This document shows positions 35,844-45,614 of a stretch of DNA of 64,000 bases, one piece after another. Positions within the stretch are counted from its first letter, which is position 1; each line of letters starts with the position of its first letter. A program made the position numbers and the translations under genes. The notes beneath the pieces were generated by a model that was given only the letters and a program-made list of their open reading frames with translations, searched no databases and was not told the DNA's origin. Where the stretch lies: positions 1 to 64,000 of the forward strand of contig CAWAND010000007.1 of assembly GCA_963783335.1 (NCBI GenBank), in the 5' to 3' direction. The DNA is from CAWAND01 sp963783335 (GTDB lineage Bacteria; Chloroflexota; Anaerolineae; Anaerolineales; E44-bin32).

Positions 35844-37141
35844 TGGCGGGACGACCGGGGACCTCTCTTGGCCCCCTTTCTGACGGCGGGCGGGTGGTCG
35901 TGCTGGGCGGCGGCCCGGCCGGCACCTCATGCGCCATTGCCCTCAAGCGGCTGGCCGGCGAGATGGGCCGCAAAGTGGGCGTCACCTTGCTCGAGACCAA
36001 GGAGTTCGTCGGGGAGCGCCATTTCAACGCTTGTGTGGGCGTAGTCTCACCGCCCCTGGAATCGATCATGGTTGACGATCTCGGCGTACCCTTTCCCACC
36101 CACCTCAGCCGGGCGATCATTCGGGGCTATGTCCTGCACACCGAGCGCCAGCAGATCTGTTTGGATGACCCAGGTGAACCTTCGGTTGCCCTGCGGCGGG
36201 TGCAGCTGGATGCCTACATGCTGGACGCGGCCAAGCAACGAGACATCCAGGTCCGGCATGCGCGCGCCACCGATATGGAGTTTCACGATGATGGGGTCGT
36301 GGTCTACACCGACGCCGACCCGGTTGAAGGTGACGTGGTTGTGGGCGCCTTTGGATTGGACGAAGGCACGGCGGCCATTTTCCGCCGTTCCACGGGCTAC
36401 CGACCGCCGGTGTCACTCAGCTCGATCGTCACCAAGATCCATCCCGGCGCCGATCTCATGGCGCGCATCGGCAGCCAGCTGCATGTCTTCTTGCCCCCCA
36501 CCCGCGGCATCGAATTCGGCGCCATTACGCCCAAAGGCAACCACTTGACCCTCAACATCGCCGGGAGCGACGTGGATGCCCAGCTGATGGGCCAGTTCTT
36601 GCGCTGGCCGGTCTTGCGCCAGGTGTTGGACGGTGGCATCCTGGACCAGCCCGGCCAGGACAGCGATCTGCGATTTTACAAGGGGCGCTTTCCGCGCTCC
36701 CTGGCACAAAATGGCTTCGGTGATCGCTATGTGACCATCGGTGACGCCGCCGGATTGGTGCGGGCGTTCAAGGGCAAGGGGGTGACCTCAGCCATGCAAA
36801 CCGGGGTGAGAGCCGCCCATGCTCTGCTTGAGAGCGGTTTGTCGGCCTCCGCCCTGGCGCGCCACTATGAAGCCGCCAATCAGGACATCATCCGCGATCT
36901 CCCCTACGGTCAGTTCATGCGTTGGACGACGATTTGGCTGGCACGCACCGGCTTGCTCAACGCCGTGGTCCGCGCCGCCGATGATTCACCACGCCTGCGT
37001 CGGGCGCTTTACGGAGCCGCCTCCGGGCATGCCCCCTACCGGCAGGTCCTGGGCGACAGCCTGGCACCATCGAGCATGACGGCCATCCTCTCCGCCCTGG
37101 CCGGCAGATCTGCTTCCGGACATCAGCCGAAGACTTTGTGA
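35843..37141 (+). CDS. FAD-dependent oxidoreductase, geranylgeranyl-reductase-like (copy 2)
   Basis: A 432-residue paralogue of the preceding protein. It has VVVLGGGPAGTSCAIALKRLAG, the matching FNACVGVVSPP segment, a second FAD motif DRYVTIGDAAGLVRAFKGKGV and the same C-terminal helices. I choose the ATG at 35843 (TGATG overlap with the previous stop) over the in-frame GTG at 35828. The two proteins are clearly divergent, so they probably act on different substrates or as a heteromeric pair. A Rex/CRP-like palindrome overlaps its stop codon. Confidence 0.75.
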   Translation: MAGRPGTSLGPLSDGGRVVVLGGGPAGTSCAIALKRLAGEMGRKVGVTLLETKEFVGERHFNACVGVVSPPLESIMVDDLGVPFPTHLSRAIIRGYVLHTERQQICLDDPGEPSVALRRVQLDAYMLDAAKQRDIQVRHARATDMEFHDDGVVVYTDADPVEGDVVVGAFGLDEGTAAIFRRSTGYRPPVSLSSIVTKIHPGADLMARIGSQLHVFLPPTRGIEFGAITPKGNHLTLNIAGSDVDAQLMGQFLRWPVLRQVLDGGILDQPGQDSDLRFYKGRFPRSLAQNGFGDRYVTIGDAAGLVRAFKGKGVTSAMQTGVRAAHALLESGLSASALARHYEAANQDIIRDLPYGQFMRWTTIWLARTGLLNAVVRAADDSPRLRRALYGAASGHAPYRQVLGDSLAPSSMTAILSALAGRSASGHQPKTL

Positions 37142-37153
37142 AGTTTTTCACAT
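37136..37153. promoter_or_regulatory. Rex/CRP-like palindrome over a stop codon
   Basis: TTGTGAA-GTTT-TTCACAT, one mismatch. It spans the TGA of the reductase gene, in a convergent gene-end region with no start nearby, so a promoter role is doubtful. Confidence 0.3.
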
Positions 37154-37165
37154 ATTGAACAGAAA

Positions 37166-37192
37166 CAGGGGCACAGCTGAGCTGTGCCCCTG
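37166..37192 (-). terminator. Terminator of the copper operon
   Basis: A perfect 12-bp stem CAGGGGCACAGC / GCTGTGCCCCTG with loop TGA. On the minus strand it is followed by TTTCTGTT, so it best serves the YHS-CopA operon but may work both ways between the convergent genes. Confidence 0.7.
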
Positions 37193-37217
37193 CGTGGAAC
37201 TTGAAATGGGTCCCGGA

Positions 37218-37406
37218 TCAGGCCGGAGTGGGCTCCATCCCGGGATGCTCTTCCTGCCAATTCTCGATGTGGTAGTCGGGCGACTTGTCGAACGCTCCCT
37301 TGCAACCATCACAGCAGAAATAGTAGGTCTTGCCTTCATATTCCGATTTGGAATGCGAGGTCGTTTCGACCTCCATCCCGCAGACAACATCAAAAGCTTT
37401 CGACAT
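37218..37406 (-). CDS. YHS-domain metal-binding protein
   Basis: A 62-residue protein with the YHS core: DVVCGMEVETTSHSKSEYEGKTYYFCCDGCKGAFDKSP. The Cys of VCGM and the CCDGC cluster are the likely metal ligands. YHS domains often sit beside or inside copper ATPases and are thought to bind copper or other soft metals. It lies 30 bases downstream of copA on the same strand and ends before a strong terminator, so it belongs to the copper operon. The acidic Pro-rich tail (HIENWQEEHPGMEPTPA) is unusual but short. Confidence 0.85.
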   Translation of the reverse strand: MSKAFDVVCGMEVETTSHSKSEYEGKTYYFCCDGCKGAFDKSPDYHIENWQEEHPGMEPTPA

Positions 37407-37436
37407 GCGACTTGCCTCCTAAGATGTGTTTCACGG

Positions 37437-39881
37437 TCACTGAATGTTCGCTCGCCGCAGTCGCAGCGAGTTGGACACCACGCTCACCGAACTGAACGCC
37501 ATCGCCAGCGCGGCCAAAATCGGGTGCAGCTGGCGCAAAAACTCCGGCGCCCAGGCGAAGGGATACAGGATTCCGGCCGCGATTGGGATCAAGATCACGT
37601 TGTATCCGAACGCCCAACCCAAATTCTCCTTGATCACTCGGATCGTCGATCGGCTGAGCTGCAGTGCCTGGGCCACGCTGCGAAGCTCCCCGCGCATCAA
37701 CGTCACATCGGCGGCTTCCATGGCCACATCGGTCCCCGTCCCGATCGCCATCCCCACGTCCGCCTGGGCCAGGGCCGGCGCGTCGTTGATCCCGTCGCCG
37801 ACCATCCCGACGATCTCGCCCGCCTCCTGGAGCTGTTTGACATAGGCCGCCTTGTCGCCTGGGGCCACTTCAGCGAAAACCGTGTCCACGCCAGCCTGGC
37901 GAGCGATCGCCTCGGCGGTCTGACGGTTGTCACCGGTGATCATGGCCACCTTCAAACCCAGCTTGTGCAGCCGGTCGATCGCCTCCCGACTCCCATCCTT
38001 GATCGTGTCGGCGATGGCGATCAGACCCTCACTCTTGCCATCTACGGCCAGCCATACGACCGTGTTGGCGGCCTCCTGCAGGCGGGTGGCCTCGCCTTCC
38101 AAGCCGTTCAACACCACCCCGCGTTCGCGCATCAACTTGAGATTGCCCAACAGGAGAGGTCGGCCATCGACATCGGCCTGAATGCCCATCCCGGAGAGAT
38201 TGACAAATCCGCTCAGGTCAGCCAGCTGGATCGACTCGGACTCGGCCGCCTGGATGACGGCGCGCGCCAGCGGATGTTCCGAGCCGGCCTCGGCACTGGC
38301 CGCCAGTCGGAGCACGTTCTGCCGTTGACTTTCTCCGCCGGCAGCCACGACCTGCGTCACGCTCGGCTTGCCGCGCGTGATCGTGCCGGTTTTGTCCAGC
38401 ACCACCGCCGTCAGCTCATGCGCCCGCTCCAGCGCGGCGCTGTTCTTGAACAGGATCCCGTTTTGGGCGCCTTTGCCGGTCCCCACCATGACCGCCGTGG
38501 GGGTCGCCAGGCCCATGGCGCACGGGCAGGCAATTACCAGCACGGCCACCAGCCGGATCAAGGCGTCCACGGGGGTGGCGGCCGGCACCCACAGCGCCCA
38601 GACCGCAAAGGTCAGCAGCGCCAGGCCAATCACGACCGGGACGAACACCGCCGCCACGCGGTCCGCCAGCCGCTGAATGGGCGCCTTGGACGCCTGTGCG
38701 TCCTCGACCAGGCGGATGATCTGAGCCAGCGCCGTCTGTCTGCCCACGGCCGTGGCTTCGAATCTCAGCAGCCCCTGCGTGTTCAGGCTGGCGCCCACAA
38801 CCAAGTCGCCGGGGCCTTTCTCCACCGGCAGACTCTCACCGGTGATCAGGCTTTCGTCGACCGCGCTGGCACCCTCGATCACGCGGCCATCAACCGGGAT
38901 CTTCTCTCCCGGGCGCACGAGGACCAGGTCGCCCACCTCAACCTCGTCCACCGGGATCTCGACCGTCTCCCCGTTCCGGATGACGCTGGCCGTCTTGGCC
39001 CTCAGGCCCATCAGGCGCTTGATCGCCTCGCTGGTCTGGCCCTTGGCGCGTGCCTCCAACAGCTTGCCCAGCACGATCAAGGTGATGATGGCGGCCGAGG
39101 TTTCAAAATAGACATGGCCCGGCGCCCAGCCCAAGGTGACCGCCACCGAGTAGACGTAGGCCACACTGCTGCCCAAGGCCACCAGTACGTCCATGTTGGC
39201 CGTACGATTGCGCAGCGCCTTGAATCCGCCTTCGTAATACTGCCAGCCGACATAGAACTGGACCGGGGTCGCCATCACCCACATCAGGGCGTTCACCCAC
39301 ATTGCGTGTGACCAGGCACCCAAAAGGCCGAAGTCGCGCGCCATGCTCAAAACGAACAAGGGCAGGCTGAACGCGATCCCGACCAATAGCAGGCGGGTCT
39401 GCCGATCGATCTCGGCTTTTCGGGCGGCGCGTTCGGCATCCTCCGGCTCGGCGTCGGAGTCCGTTTCGATGACCCCGTAGCCAATCCGCTCGACCTGTTT
39501 GACCATGTCCCGGCGTGAAACCTGGCCCGGGAGATAGGTCACACGCGCCTTCTCGGTGGCCAGATTGACGTTGGCCTCCAACACGCCCGGCAGCTTCATC
39601 AAGCCTTTGCTGACGGTCGCCTCGCAGTTGGCACAGGTCATGCCGGTGATCGCCAGATCCAGGCTGCCCGTGGCCACTCCGTAGCCCACGCGATTGACCT
39701 GGTTGATCAACGCGGACTGGTCCACTTTGGAAGCGTCATAGGTGACCGTGGCCCGCTCCAGGGCCAGGTTGACGACCGCATCGGTCACACCGTCCACCTT
39801 CTTGAGCCCCTTCTCAACCGTGCTGACGCAGTTGGCGCACGTCATGCCGGTGATGGGAAGTACTGCCTGCTTGCTTGTCAT
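37437..39881 (-). CDS. copA: Copper-exporting P1B-type ATPase
   Basis: An 814-residue P-type ATPase with two N-terminal heavy-metal domains, each with GMTCANC. Eight membrane helices include the CPC metal site (VIACPCAMGLATP). It has the TGES actuator loop, the phosphorylation motif DKTGT, the SEHPLARAV His-Pro motif and the GDGINDAP hinge. This set is diagnostic for Cu(I) export (P1B-1). It is followed by a YHS protein and preceded by csoR on the same strand, so copper induction by CsoR release is the expected control. The ATG at 39881 gives the full first HMA domain. Confidence 0.95.
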   Translation of the reverse strand: MTSKQAVLPITGMTCANCVSTVEKGLKKVDGVTDAVVNLALERATVTYDASKVDQSALINQVNRVGYGVATGSLDLAITGMTCANCEATVSKGLMKLPGVLEANVNLATEKARVTYLPGQVSRRDMVKQVERIGYGVIETDSDAEPEDAERAARKAEIDRQTRLLLVGIAFSLPLFVLSMARDFGLLGAWSHAMWVNALMWVMATPVQFYVGWQYYEGGFKALRNRTANMDVLVALGSSVAYVYSVAVTLGWAPGHVYFETSAAIITLIVLGKLLEARAKGQTSEAIKRLMGLRAKTASVIRNGETVEIPVDEVEVGDLVLVRPGEKIPVDGRVIEGASAVDESLITGESLPVEKGPGDLVVGASLNTQGLLRFEATAVGRQTALAQIIRLVEDAQASKAPIQRLADRVAAVFVPVVIGLALLTFAVWALWVPAATPVDALIRLVAVLVIACPCAMGLATPTAVMVGTGKGAQNGILFKNSAALERAHELTAVVLDKTGTITRGKPSVTQVVAAGGESQRQNVLRLAASAEAGSEHPLARAVIQAAESESIQLADLSGFVNLSGMGIQADVDGRPLLLGNLKLMRERGVVLNGLEGEATRLQEAANTVVWLAVDGKSEGLIAIADTIKDGSREAIDRLHKLGLKVAMITGDNRQTAEAIARQAGVDTVFAEVAPGDKAAYVKQLQEAGEIVGMVGDGINDAPALAQADVGMAIGTGTDVAMEAADVTLMRGELRSVAQALQLSRSTIRVIKENLGWAFGYNVILIPIAAGILYPFAWAPEFLRQLHPILAALAMAFSSVSVVSNSLRLRRANIQ

Positions 39882-39917
39882 CCTTCAGCCCTTCTTCCTG
39901 AGCGAAAATGCAGCAGT

Positions 39918-40202
39918 TTAGAACCGGTTTCGCACCGCGAACACATCCCGAATTTCACCCAGCACCCGCTCCCGCTCGCCCGGGTCTTGACTTTCGATGG
40001 CGTCGGTCACGCAGTGGTGCATGTGATCGTCCAGCAGCATCACGGTCACTTTGTTCAACGCTGCCTGGATGGCCTGGATTTGATGGATGACGTCGATGCA
40101 GTACTTGCCCTCTTCTACCATCCGTTCGACGCCATTCACATGGCCCGATACCGACCGCAATCGCTTCACGAGCGCCTCTTGTGTTGCCTCGTCACGTTCC
40201 AT
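39918..40202 (-). CDS. csoR: Copper-sensing repressor CsoR
   Basis: A 94-residue all-helical DUF156 protein. The start at 40202 is set by a GGAGG site and family length. The Cu(I) ligands are all present with the right spacing: Cys35 (GKYCIDVI), His60 and Cys64 (DDHMHHC), the C-x24-H-x3-C pattern of copper-type CsoR rather than RcnR/FrmR types. It represses copper export genes and releases DNA on binding Cu(I). It lies 36 bases upstream of copA. A GC-rich palindrome just upstream of it is the likely operator. Confidence 0.92.
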   Translation of the reverse strand: MERDEATQEALVKRLRSVSGHVNGVERMVEEGKYCIDVIHQIQAIQAALNKVTVMLLDDHMHHCVTDAIESQDPGERERVLGEIRDVFAVRNRF

Positions 40203-40225
40203 GGGCCATGCCTCCAGCTTGTCCT

Positions 40226-40253
40226 GATCCCCCCCCCACGGGGGGAGGGGTAC
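40226..40253. promoter_or_regulatory. csoR: Putative CsoR operator
   Basis: On the minus strand the site begins GTACCCCTCCCCCC, then GT, then GGGGGGGGATC, an imperfect GC-rich palindrome. CsoR operators have the same TACCC...GGGGTA form. It lies 24 bases upstream of the csoR start. Confidence 0.55.
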
Positions 40254-40343
40254 AACCACTATTCTATCCCATGCTGCCCGGGGCCGCAAGGACAAATGTC
40301 ACGTTCAAGATGCGAGAAATGAGGCTCTGGTCCCCGGCCGGGC

Positions 40344-40371
40344 TTGCCGCCAGTCCCAGATATGCTACACT
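40344..40371 (+). promoter_or_regulatory. Sigma70-like promoter of thyA-folA
   Basis: TTGCCG, 16 bases, TACACT, about 58 bases upstream of the thyA ATG at 40429. A GGAGGCGGGGAG purine run before the start provides the ribosome site. Confidence 0.5.
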
Positions 40372-40428
40372 CGGCCAGTTCACCCCCGTATTTGGGGCCA
40401 AAACGGGAAGGACGCAGGAGGCGGGGAG

Positions 40429-41223
40429 ATGCAACAGTACCTGGATTTGATGGCCCGGGTGCTCGAGGAGGGTGTTCGGCGGCCGGACCGCACCGGGACC
40501 GGCACGCTGTCGGTCTTCGGACACCAAATGCGCTTCGACCTTGAAGCTGGCTTCCCCGCCCTGACCACCAAGAAGCTGCACTTCAAATCCATCATTCACG
40601 AACTGCTGTGGATGGTGCGCGGCCAGACCAATGTGGACTACCTGCATCAGAACGGCGTCACGATTTGGGATGAGTGGGCCGACGATGACGGCGAGCTCGG
40701 GCCGGTCTATGGCGCCCAGTGGCGCTCGTGGCCCAGCTCGGACGGGGGCACCATCGATCAATTGGGCCGGGTGATTGAGACTATCCAGCGCCATCCCAAC
40801 TCACGCCGCCACATTGTGAGCGCCTGGAACCCAGCCGAAATCGACGAAATGGCGCTCCCCCCGTGCCACACGCTTTTCCAGTTTTATGTGGCCGAAGGCC
40901 GCCTCTCGTGCCAGCTTTACCAACGTTCGGCGGATATCTTTCTCGGCCTGCCATACAACATCAGTTCCTATGCCCTGCTGACAATGATGGTCGCCCAAGC
41001 CACCGACTTGCAGCCGGGCCATTTCGTTCACACCCTGGGCGATGCCCACCTGTACCTCAACCATCTCGATCAGGCCCGCCTGCAGCTGACGCGCCAACCC
41101 AGGCCCCTACCCCGAATGGACATCAACCCAGAGCGAAGGTCGTTGTTTGATTTCGTGTACGAGGACTTTCGTTTAATCGGCTACGAGCCACATCCACACA
41201 TCAAGGCCGAGGTGTCCGTCTGA
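40429..41223 (+). CDS. thyA: Thymidylate synthase
   Basis: A 264-residue enzyme, the same length as the classical ThyA. It converts dUMP to dTMP with methylene-tetrahydrofolate. Visible motifs are RPDRTGTGTLSVFGHQMRF, the PALTTKKLHFKSIIHELLW helix, the catalytic Cys in ALPPCHTLFQFYV, the QRSADIFLGLPYNISSYALL folate/dUMP site, and the C-terminal region YEPHPHIKAEVSV. Its stop overlaps the start of dihydrofolate reductase, so both folate-cycle enzymes are made together. Confidence 0.97.
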   Translation: MQQYLDLMARVLEEGVRRPDRTGTGTLSVFGHQMRFDLEAGFPALTTKKLHFKSIIHELLWMVRGQTNVDYLHQNGVTIWDEWADDDGELGPVYGAQWRSWPSSDGGTIDQLGRVIETIQRHPNSRRHIVSAWNPAEIDEMALPPCHTLFQFYVAEGRLSCQLYQRSADIFLGLPYNISSYALLTMMVAQATDLQPGHFVHTLGDAHLYLNHLDQARLQLTRQPRPLPRMDINPERRSLFDFVYEDFRLIGYEPHPHIKAEVSV

Positions 41224-41768
41224 TCGTCTCACTTATTGCTGCAATGGATTCGGAGCGCGGCATTGGCTTTGAGGGAAGGATGCCCTGGCATCTCCCGGCG
41301 GACCTGGCGCGCTTCCGCCGGCTGACCATGGGCCACTGCCTGATCATGGGGCGCAGGACCTACGAGTCGCTGGCCGGCCGGACGCTGCCCGGACGCCGGA
41401 TCATCGTCCTGAGCCGAGAGATCCATCCCGAAATCATCGCCTCGGGCTCGATGACGGCCCGCTCGTTGAACGAGGCCATCGACTTCGCCCGGGAACAACT
41501 CCGAGAATCCGAAGCCTTCATCGCCGGTGGGGGGCAGGTCTACCGCCAGGCCCTGGACGAGGGCCTGGTCGACCGGATGTATCTGACCTTGATCGCGGCC
41601 AGCGTGCCCACCGACGCCAAGTTTCCGGTTTACAATCGCGACAAGTGGCGCACCGTTTCCAAGGAAGAGGTCGCGGCCAACTCCGAAAACCGCTATCCGC
41701 TGACTTTCCTGACATTGGAGTTCAGCCCCCCACCGGACAATGGGGCAGGAACATCCCACCAGGGATGA
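41220..41768 (+). CDS. folA: Dihydrofolate reductase, probable CTG start
   Basis: The family N-terminus requires xIVSLIAAMDSERGIG before the first in-frame ATG (41244), which would remove the first beta strand. The only suitable codon is CTG at 41220-41222. It overlaps the thyA stop (CTGA) and follows a GAGGTG ribosome site. The rest is canonical: RMPWHLPADLARFRRLTMG, IMGRRTYESLAGRTLPGR and FIAGGGQVYRQAL (NADPH site). DHFR renews the tetrahydrofolate used by ThyA. A rare start plus overlap suggests low, coupled translation. If CTG is not used, the ATG at 41244 would give a shortened protein. Confidence 0.9.
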   Translation: MIVSLIAAMDSERGIGFEGRMPWHLPADLARFRRLTMGHCLIMGRRTYESLAGRTLPGRRIIVLSREIHPEIIASGSMTARSLNEAIDFAREQLRESEAFIAGGGQVYRQALDEGLVDRMYLTLIAASVPTDAKFPVYNRDKWRTVSKEEVAANSENRYPLTFLTLEFSPPPDNGAGTSHQG

Positions 41769-41877
41769 CATTCTGAGAGTCCGAGGATGACGGATGGTCC
41801 CGGCGGGTCGCCTGTTGGGCGCCGCCACCCATAGCCCGGGGACCCGACAGGGGCCACGCTGAGAGAGCCCATCCGAC

Positions 41878-44673
41878 ATGTCAAGCCCCACCGACGCGGT
41901 CACCTTTTGGGCACAGCAGCCGACCGAACTGCTGGATACGGTCGGTTCCACTCCGCAAGGTCTGACATCTGAGGCGGCAGCCTCTCGCCTGGAGAGCCTG
42001 GGTGCCAACGTCCTCACCGACAGGCAGCGGGTGACGGCCCTTGGGCTGATTCTGGGCCAATTCAAGAGCCCCTTTGTGGTGATCCTGCTCTTCGCAACCG
42101 CCGTTTCGGCAATCACCCGCGACTGGGCCGATGCACTCATCATCCTGGCCATCATCCTCGGCAGTGCGGCATTGAGCTTCTACCAGGAATACAGTGCCAG
42201 CCATTCCGTCGAAGCGTTGAAGAAGCAAATCAGCATCAAGGCCTCCGTTTGGCGCGATGGCCAGCTTCAGGACGTGCTCACAGAGGACATCGTCCCTGGT
42301 GACGTGGTTCAATTATCCGCTGGCAGCTTGATTCCAGGCGACGGGGTCGTGCTCGAGGCGCGTGACTTCTTCGTCAATCAGGCGGTCCTCACTGGCGAAA
42401 CCTTTCCGGTAGAAAAGACCTCGGCGGCGGTCCCGCCGGAATCCGGGCTGACTGAGCGCACCAACATGGTCTTCCGGGGGACCAGCGCACGCAATGGAAC
42501 CGCCCGAGCGGTCATCGTCCAGACAGGGCGATCGACGGCCATTGGACAGATCGCTGACCGCCTCACCCTTCGACCCCCAGAGACCGAGTTCGAGCGCGGC
42601 ATCCGACGGCTGGGCTATCTGCTCACCCAGATCATGCTCGTGCTGGTGGTGGCTGTCTTCGCGGTCAATGTCTATTTCGACAAACCAATACTGGACTCAC
42701 TCCTCTTTTCCATCGCCCTGGCGGTCGGCCTTACCCCTCAACTCCTGCCGGCCATCGTGACGGTCACCCTGTCCCGAGGCGCGCAATCCATGGCAAAGGA
42801 GGGGGTGATTGTCCAGAGATTGTCGTCGATTGAAAACTTGGGCAGCATGGACACTTTGTGCACCGACAAGACAGGTACCTTGACCCAGGGTGTGGTGCGT
42901 GTGGACGGGGCGCTGGACGTCGCCGGGGAGGAGTCCGCCGAAGTTCTGCGCCTGGCTACCCTCACGGCCCAGTTCCAAACTGGCCTGTCCAACCCGCTGG
43001 ATGAAGCCATCCTTGCCGGCCAGCGGTTTGATTTCAGCGCCGTCGCAAAGATTGATGAGATCCCCTATGACTTCGTCCGCAAACGTCTGAGCGTCGTGGT
43101 CCGAGAAACCCCCGACGCTGAACCGATCTTGGTGGCCAAAGGCGCGTTGGAGACTTTGCTGGAGGTATGCACATCCGCCCAAACAGCACATGGACCCGTC
43201 GCTCTTGATAGCCCGCTGATGGGCGACATACTCCAGCGCTTCAGCCGGTGGAGCGAAGAGGGATACCGCGTCTTGGGGGCGGCCATGCGCAGCGTGGCGG
43301 TGAAGGCCGCTTACACGCGCAATGACGAAACCGAGCTGATGTTCATGGGATTCCTGCTGTTCTTTGACCCGCCCAAGTCGGGAGTCCAGCAAGTCATCCA
43401 CAGGCTCGGCCAGAGCGGGGTCCAGCTCAAGATGATCACAGGGGACAACAAGCTGGTGGCCAAGCACACGGCGGAAGCCATCGGTATCGACACCTCGATG
43501 ATTCTGACCGGGGCCATGCTGGATGAGTTGCATGAGGAAGCCTTGTGGCATGCGGCCGAAAGGACGCAGATATTCGCCGAGGTCGATCCAAATCAAAAAG
43601 AACGCATCATTCTTTCCTTGCAGAAGATGGGACATGTGGTGGGATACCTCGGCGACGGTATCAACGATGCACCTTCCCTGCACAGCGCCGATGTGGGGAT
43701 CTCGGTCGAGAACGCCGTCGATGTCGCCAAGCAATCTGCTGACCTGGTCCTGCTCGAACAGGATCTGGCTGTGCTCGAGCGCGGCATCCTGTTCGGCCGG
43801 AGGACCTTTGCCAACACCCTCAAGTACATCTTCATGGCTACCAGTGCCAATTTTGGAAACATGTTCAGCATGGCCATCGCCTCCCTGTTCTTGCCGTTCC
43901 TGCCCATGTTGCCCAAGCAGATCTTGCTCATCAACTTCCTGACCGATTTCCCAGAGATGACAATCGCTGACGACAACGTCGACCAGTATTTCATCGCCCA
44001 ACCTCGGCGCTGGGATATTGGGTTCATCCGACGTTTCATGTTTCTTTTCGGGCCCCTGAGCTCAAGCTTCGATTTGCTGACTTTCGCCGTGCTCCTGTGG
44101 GCGATGCACGCCGGGCAGGCGGTGTTTCACACGGGGTGGTTCGTTGAGTCGGTGCTCTCGGCTTCCATGGTTGTGTTCTCCCTCCGGACGCGCAGTTCGG
44201 TTGGCCGCAGCCGCCCCAGCCGGACGATGCTGCTCACGACGGTGGTTGTGGTGGCGGTGGCCTTGATGCTGCCGTACTCACCCCTGGGTTCAGCGCTCGG
44301 CTTTGTGGTACTGCCCGGCTCATTCCTGGCGGTCATCGTGGGCATCTCGGCCGCCTTCTTCGCCGCCGCCGAGATCACAAAACGCTGGTTCTATCGGAAT
44401 CGAAGAATCCGTGCCGCCGGTCGCAGCTCGCTAGCCCCCAACCCGTCTGCGGGGCGCGCCAGCATCCTCCACACCAATCCGGCCAAGTCGCTGCAAGAAC
44501 GGACGTTCATGTGGTGCCCCTGGGCACATTCCAGGCAGCAGTCCGCTCACGATCCCAAACAGCCTGCCATACCGTCGGTCAGGACGGGGACGCGGTCAGC
44601 AACAGGGGAGATGGGGAGGGCACTCCTGGCTTTGTATAATGACTTCCATACGTCACATTCAAGGAAAGTGCGC
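41878..44673 (+). CDS. MgtA-type P-type ATPase (Mg2+ or related cation)
   Basis: About 850 residues of a P3B-type pump. It has an N-terminal cytoplasmic part, PGDVVQLSAGSLIPGDG, the TGE actuator loop (VLTGETFPVEK), and the MgtA-like membrane motif LAVGLTPQLLPAIV. The phosphorylation site is CTDKTGTLTQ, followed by MITGDN and GYLGDGINDAPSLHSADVG, with ten membrane helices. The C-terminus is near KRWFYRNRR (about 44410). The frame stays open with no stop through 260 bases of poor coding quality into the TerB-like gene, making a 1240-codon ORF. An internal promoter-like box, ribosome site and ATG at 44674 argue for two proteins. The true 3' end is unclear. Confidence 0.8.
44635..44640 (+). promoter_or_regulatory. 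-10 box before the TerB-like gene
   Basis: A perfect TATAAT in the low-quality linker of the long ORF, 34 bases upstream of the ATG at 44674. The -35 region is weak. Confidence 0.45.
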
Positions 44674-45600
44674 ATGGCAGAAGACAAGGGATTGATCATG
44701 ACCTTGGCCAAGGTGGTCATCGCCTCGGCCTGGGCGGACGGCAACCTTTCGCCCGAAGAAGTCAACAGCCTCAAGGACCTTTTATTCCACATCCCAAAGC
44801 TCGACGCCCAGCAGTGGGCTGAGCTCGACATCTACATTGACTCGCCCGTCGGCCCGGAGGAGCGCGAGCGTCTGGTCGAAGACCTGCGAATGGCGGTCCA
44901 TTCGAGGGCCGACCGCCAAATGGCCGTTGAAACACTCGAGTCACTGATCCAGGCCGACGGCAGGATTGATGAGCGCGAGACGGCCTTCCTGGAGGAGGTA
45001 AAGGAGACTCTGGGTACGGCTGGCACCGGAATGTTGGGCAGCCTGCGAAGTTTGGTTGACTCGGCGGTCGACAGGCGAAGCCAGGCCGCGGGACCGAATC
45101 GCGAGGTCTACCTGGAGGATTTTGTTAAGAACCGCGTTTTCTACACGCTCAAGCGCAAGCTTGACTCAGGAGAGCTCAAGCTGTCGGGCGATCTGGACGA
45201 AGGCGATCTGCGCAAAATGGCCCTGGCCGCGGGTCTGATGGCGCACATCGCCAATTTGGATGGCGTGGTGGAAGATGGCGAGCGCCAAGCCATGGCGGCC
45301 GCGGTCCAGGAAGGTTGGGGCTTGAGCCAGGCAACGGCGCATTTGGTGGCCGAGATCGCCGTGACCAAAACCGCCGCCGACCTGGATTTCTTCCGCCTGA
45401 CCAGGGAGTTCTATGGGGCAACCCAGCCGGACGAGAGGCGCGCCTTCGCCCGGGTGCTGTTCCAGGTGGCGGCCGCCGACGGCAGCGTGTCCTTCGACGA
45501 AACTGAAGCCATCCGCAGCATCACCCGCATCCTCAAGCTGTCTCATAAGGAGTTCATCGACGCCAAGTTGTCCATTCCAGCCGACCTGCGCAGCAGTTGA
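44674..45600 (+). CDS. TerB-like tandem-domain protein
   Basis: Starting at the ATG at 44674 (AAGGAAAG site) this is a 308-residue soluble helical protein. The first part, LAKVVIASAWADGNLSPEEV, then LIQADGRIDERE, is a TerB domain with the usual DG acidic turns. The second, LMAHIANLDGVVEDGERQAM, then VAAADGSVSFDE, is another. TerB domains bind divalent metal through these Asp/Glu loops and occur in tellurite-resistance and stress proteins. It is in frame with the upstream pump ORF, but I read them as separate genes. A link to Mg2+ handling is possible by position only. Confidence 0.7.
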   Translation: MAEDKGLIMTLAKVVIASAWADGNLSPEEVNSLKDLLFHIPKLDAQQWAELDIYIDSPVGPEERERLVEDLRMAVHSRADRQMAVETLESLIQADGRIDERETAFLEEVKETLGTAGTGMLGSLRSLVDSAVDRRSQAAGPNREVYLEDFVKNRVFYTLKRKLDSGELKLSGDLDEGDLRKMALAAGLMAHIANLDGVVEDGERQAMAAAVQEGWGLSQATAHLVAEIAVTKTAADLDFFRLTREFYGATQPDERRAFARVLFQVAAADGSVSFDETEAIRSITRILKLSHKEFIDAKLSIPADLRSS

Positions 45601-45614
45601 GTTCACAATTGGCT

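Noticed and set aside
37155..39311. Long plus-strand open frame antisense to copA
   Set aside because: It is the His/Arg/Gln-rich complement of a fully recognisable copper ATPase.
41757..41860. Dispersed-repeat-like string (GATGACATTCTGAG) between folA and the Mg ATPase
   Set aside because: It resembles the edge of a common intergenic repeat but has no second arm here, so it is not called.
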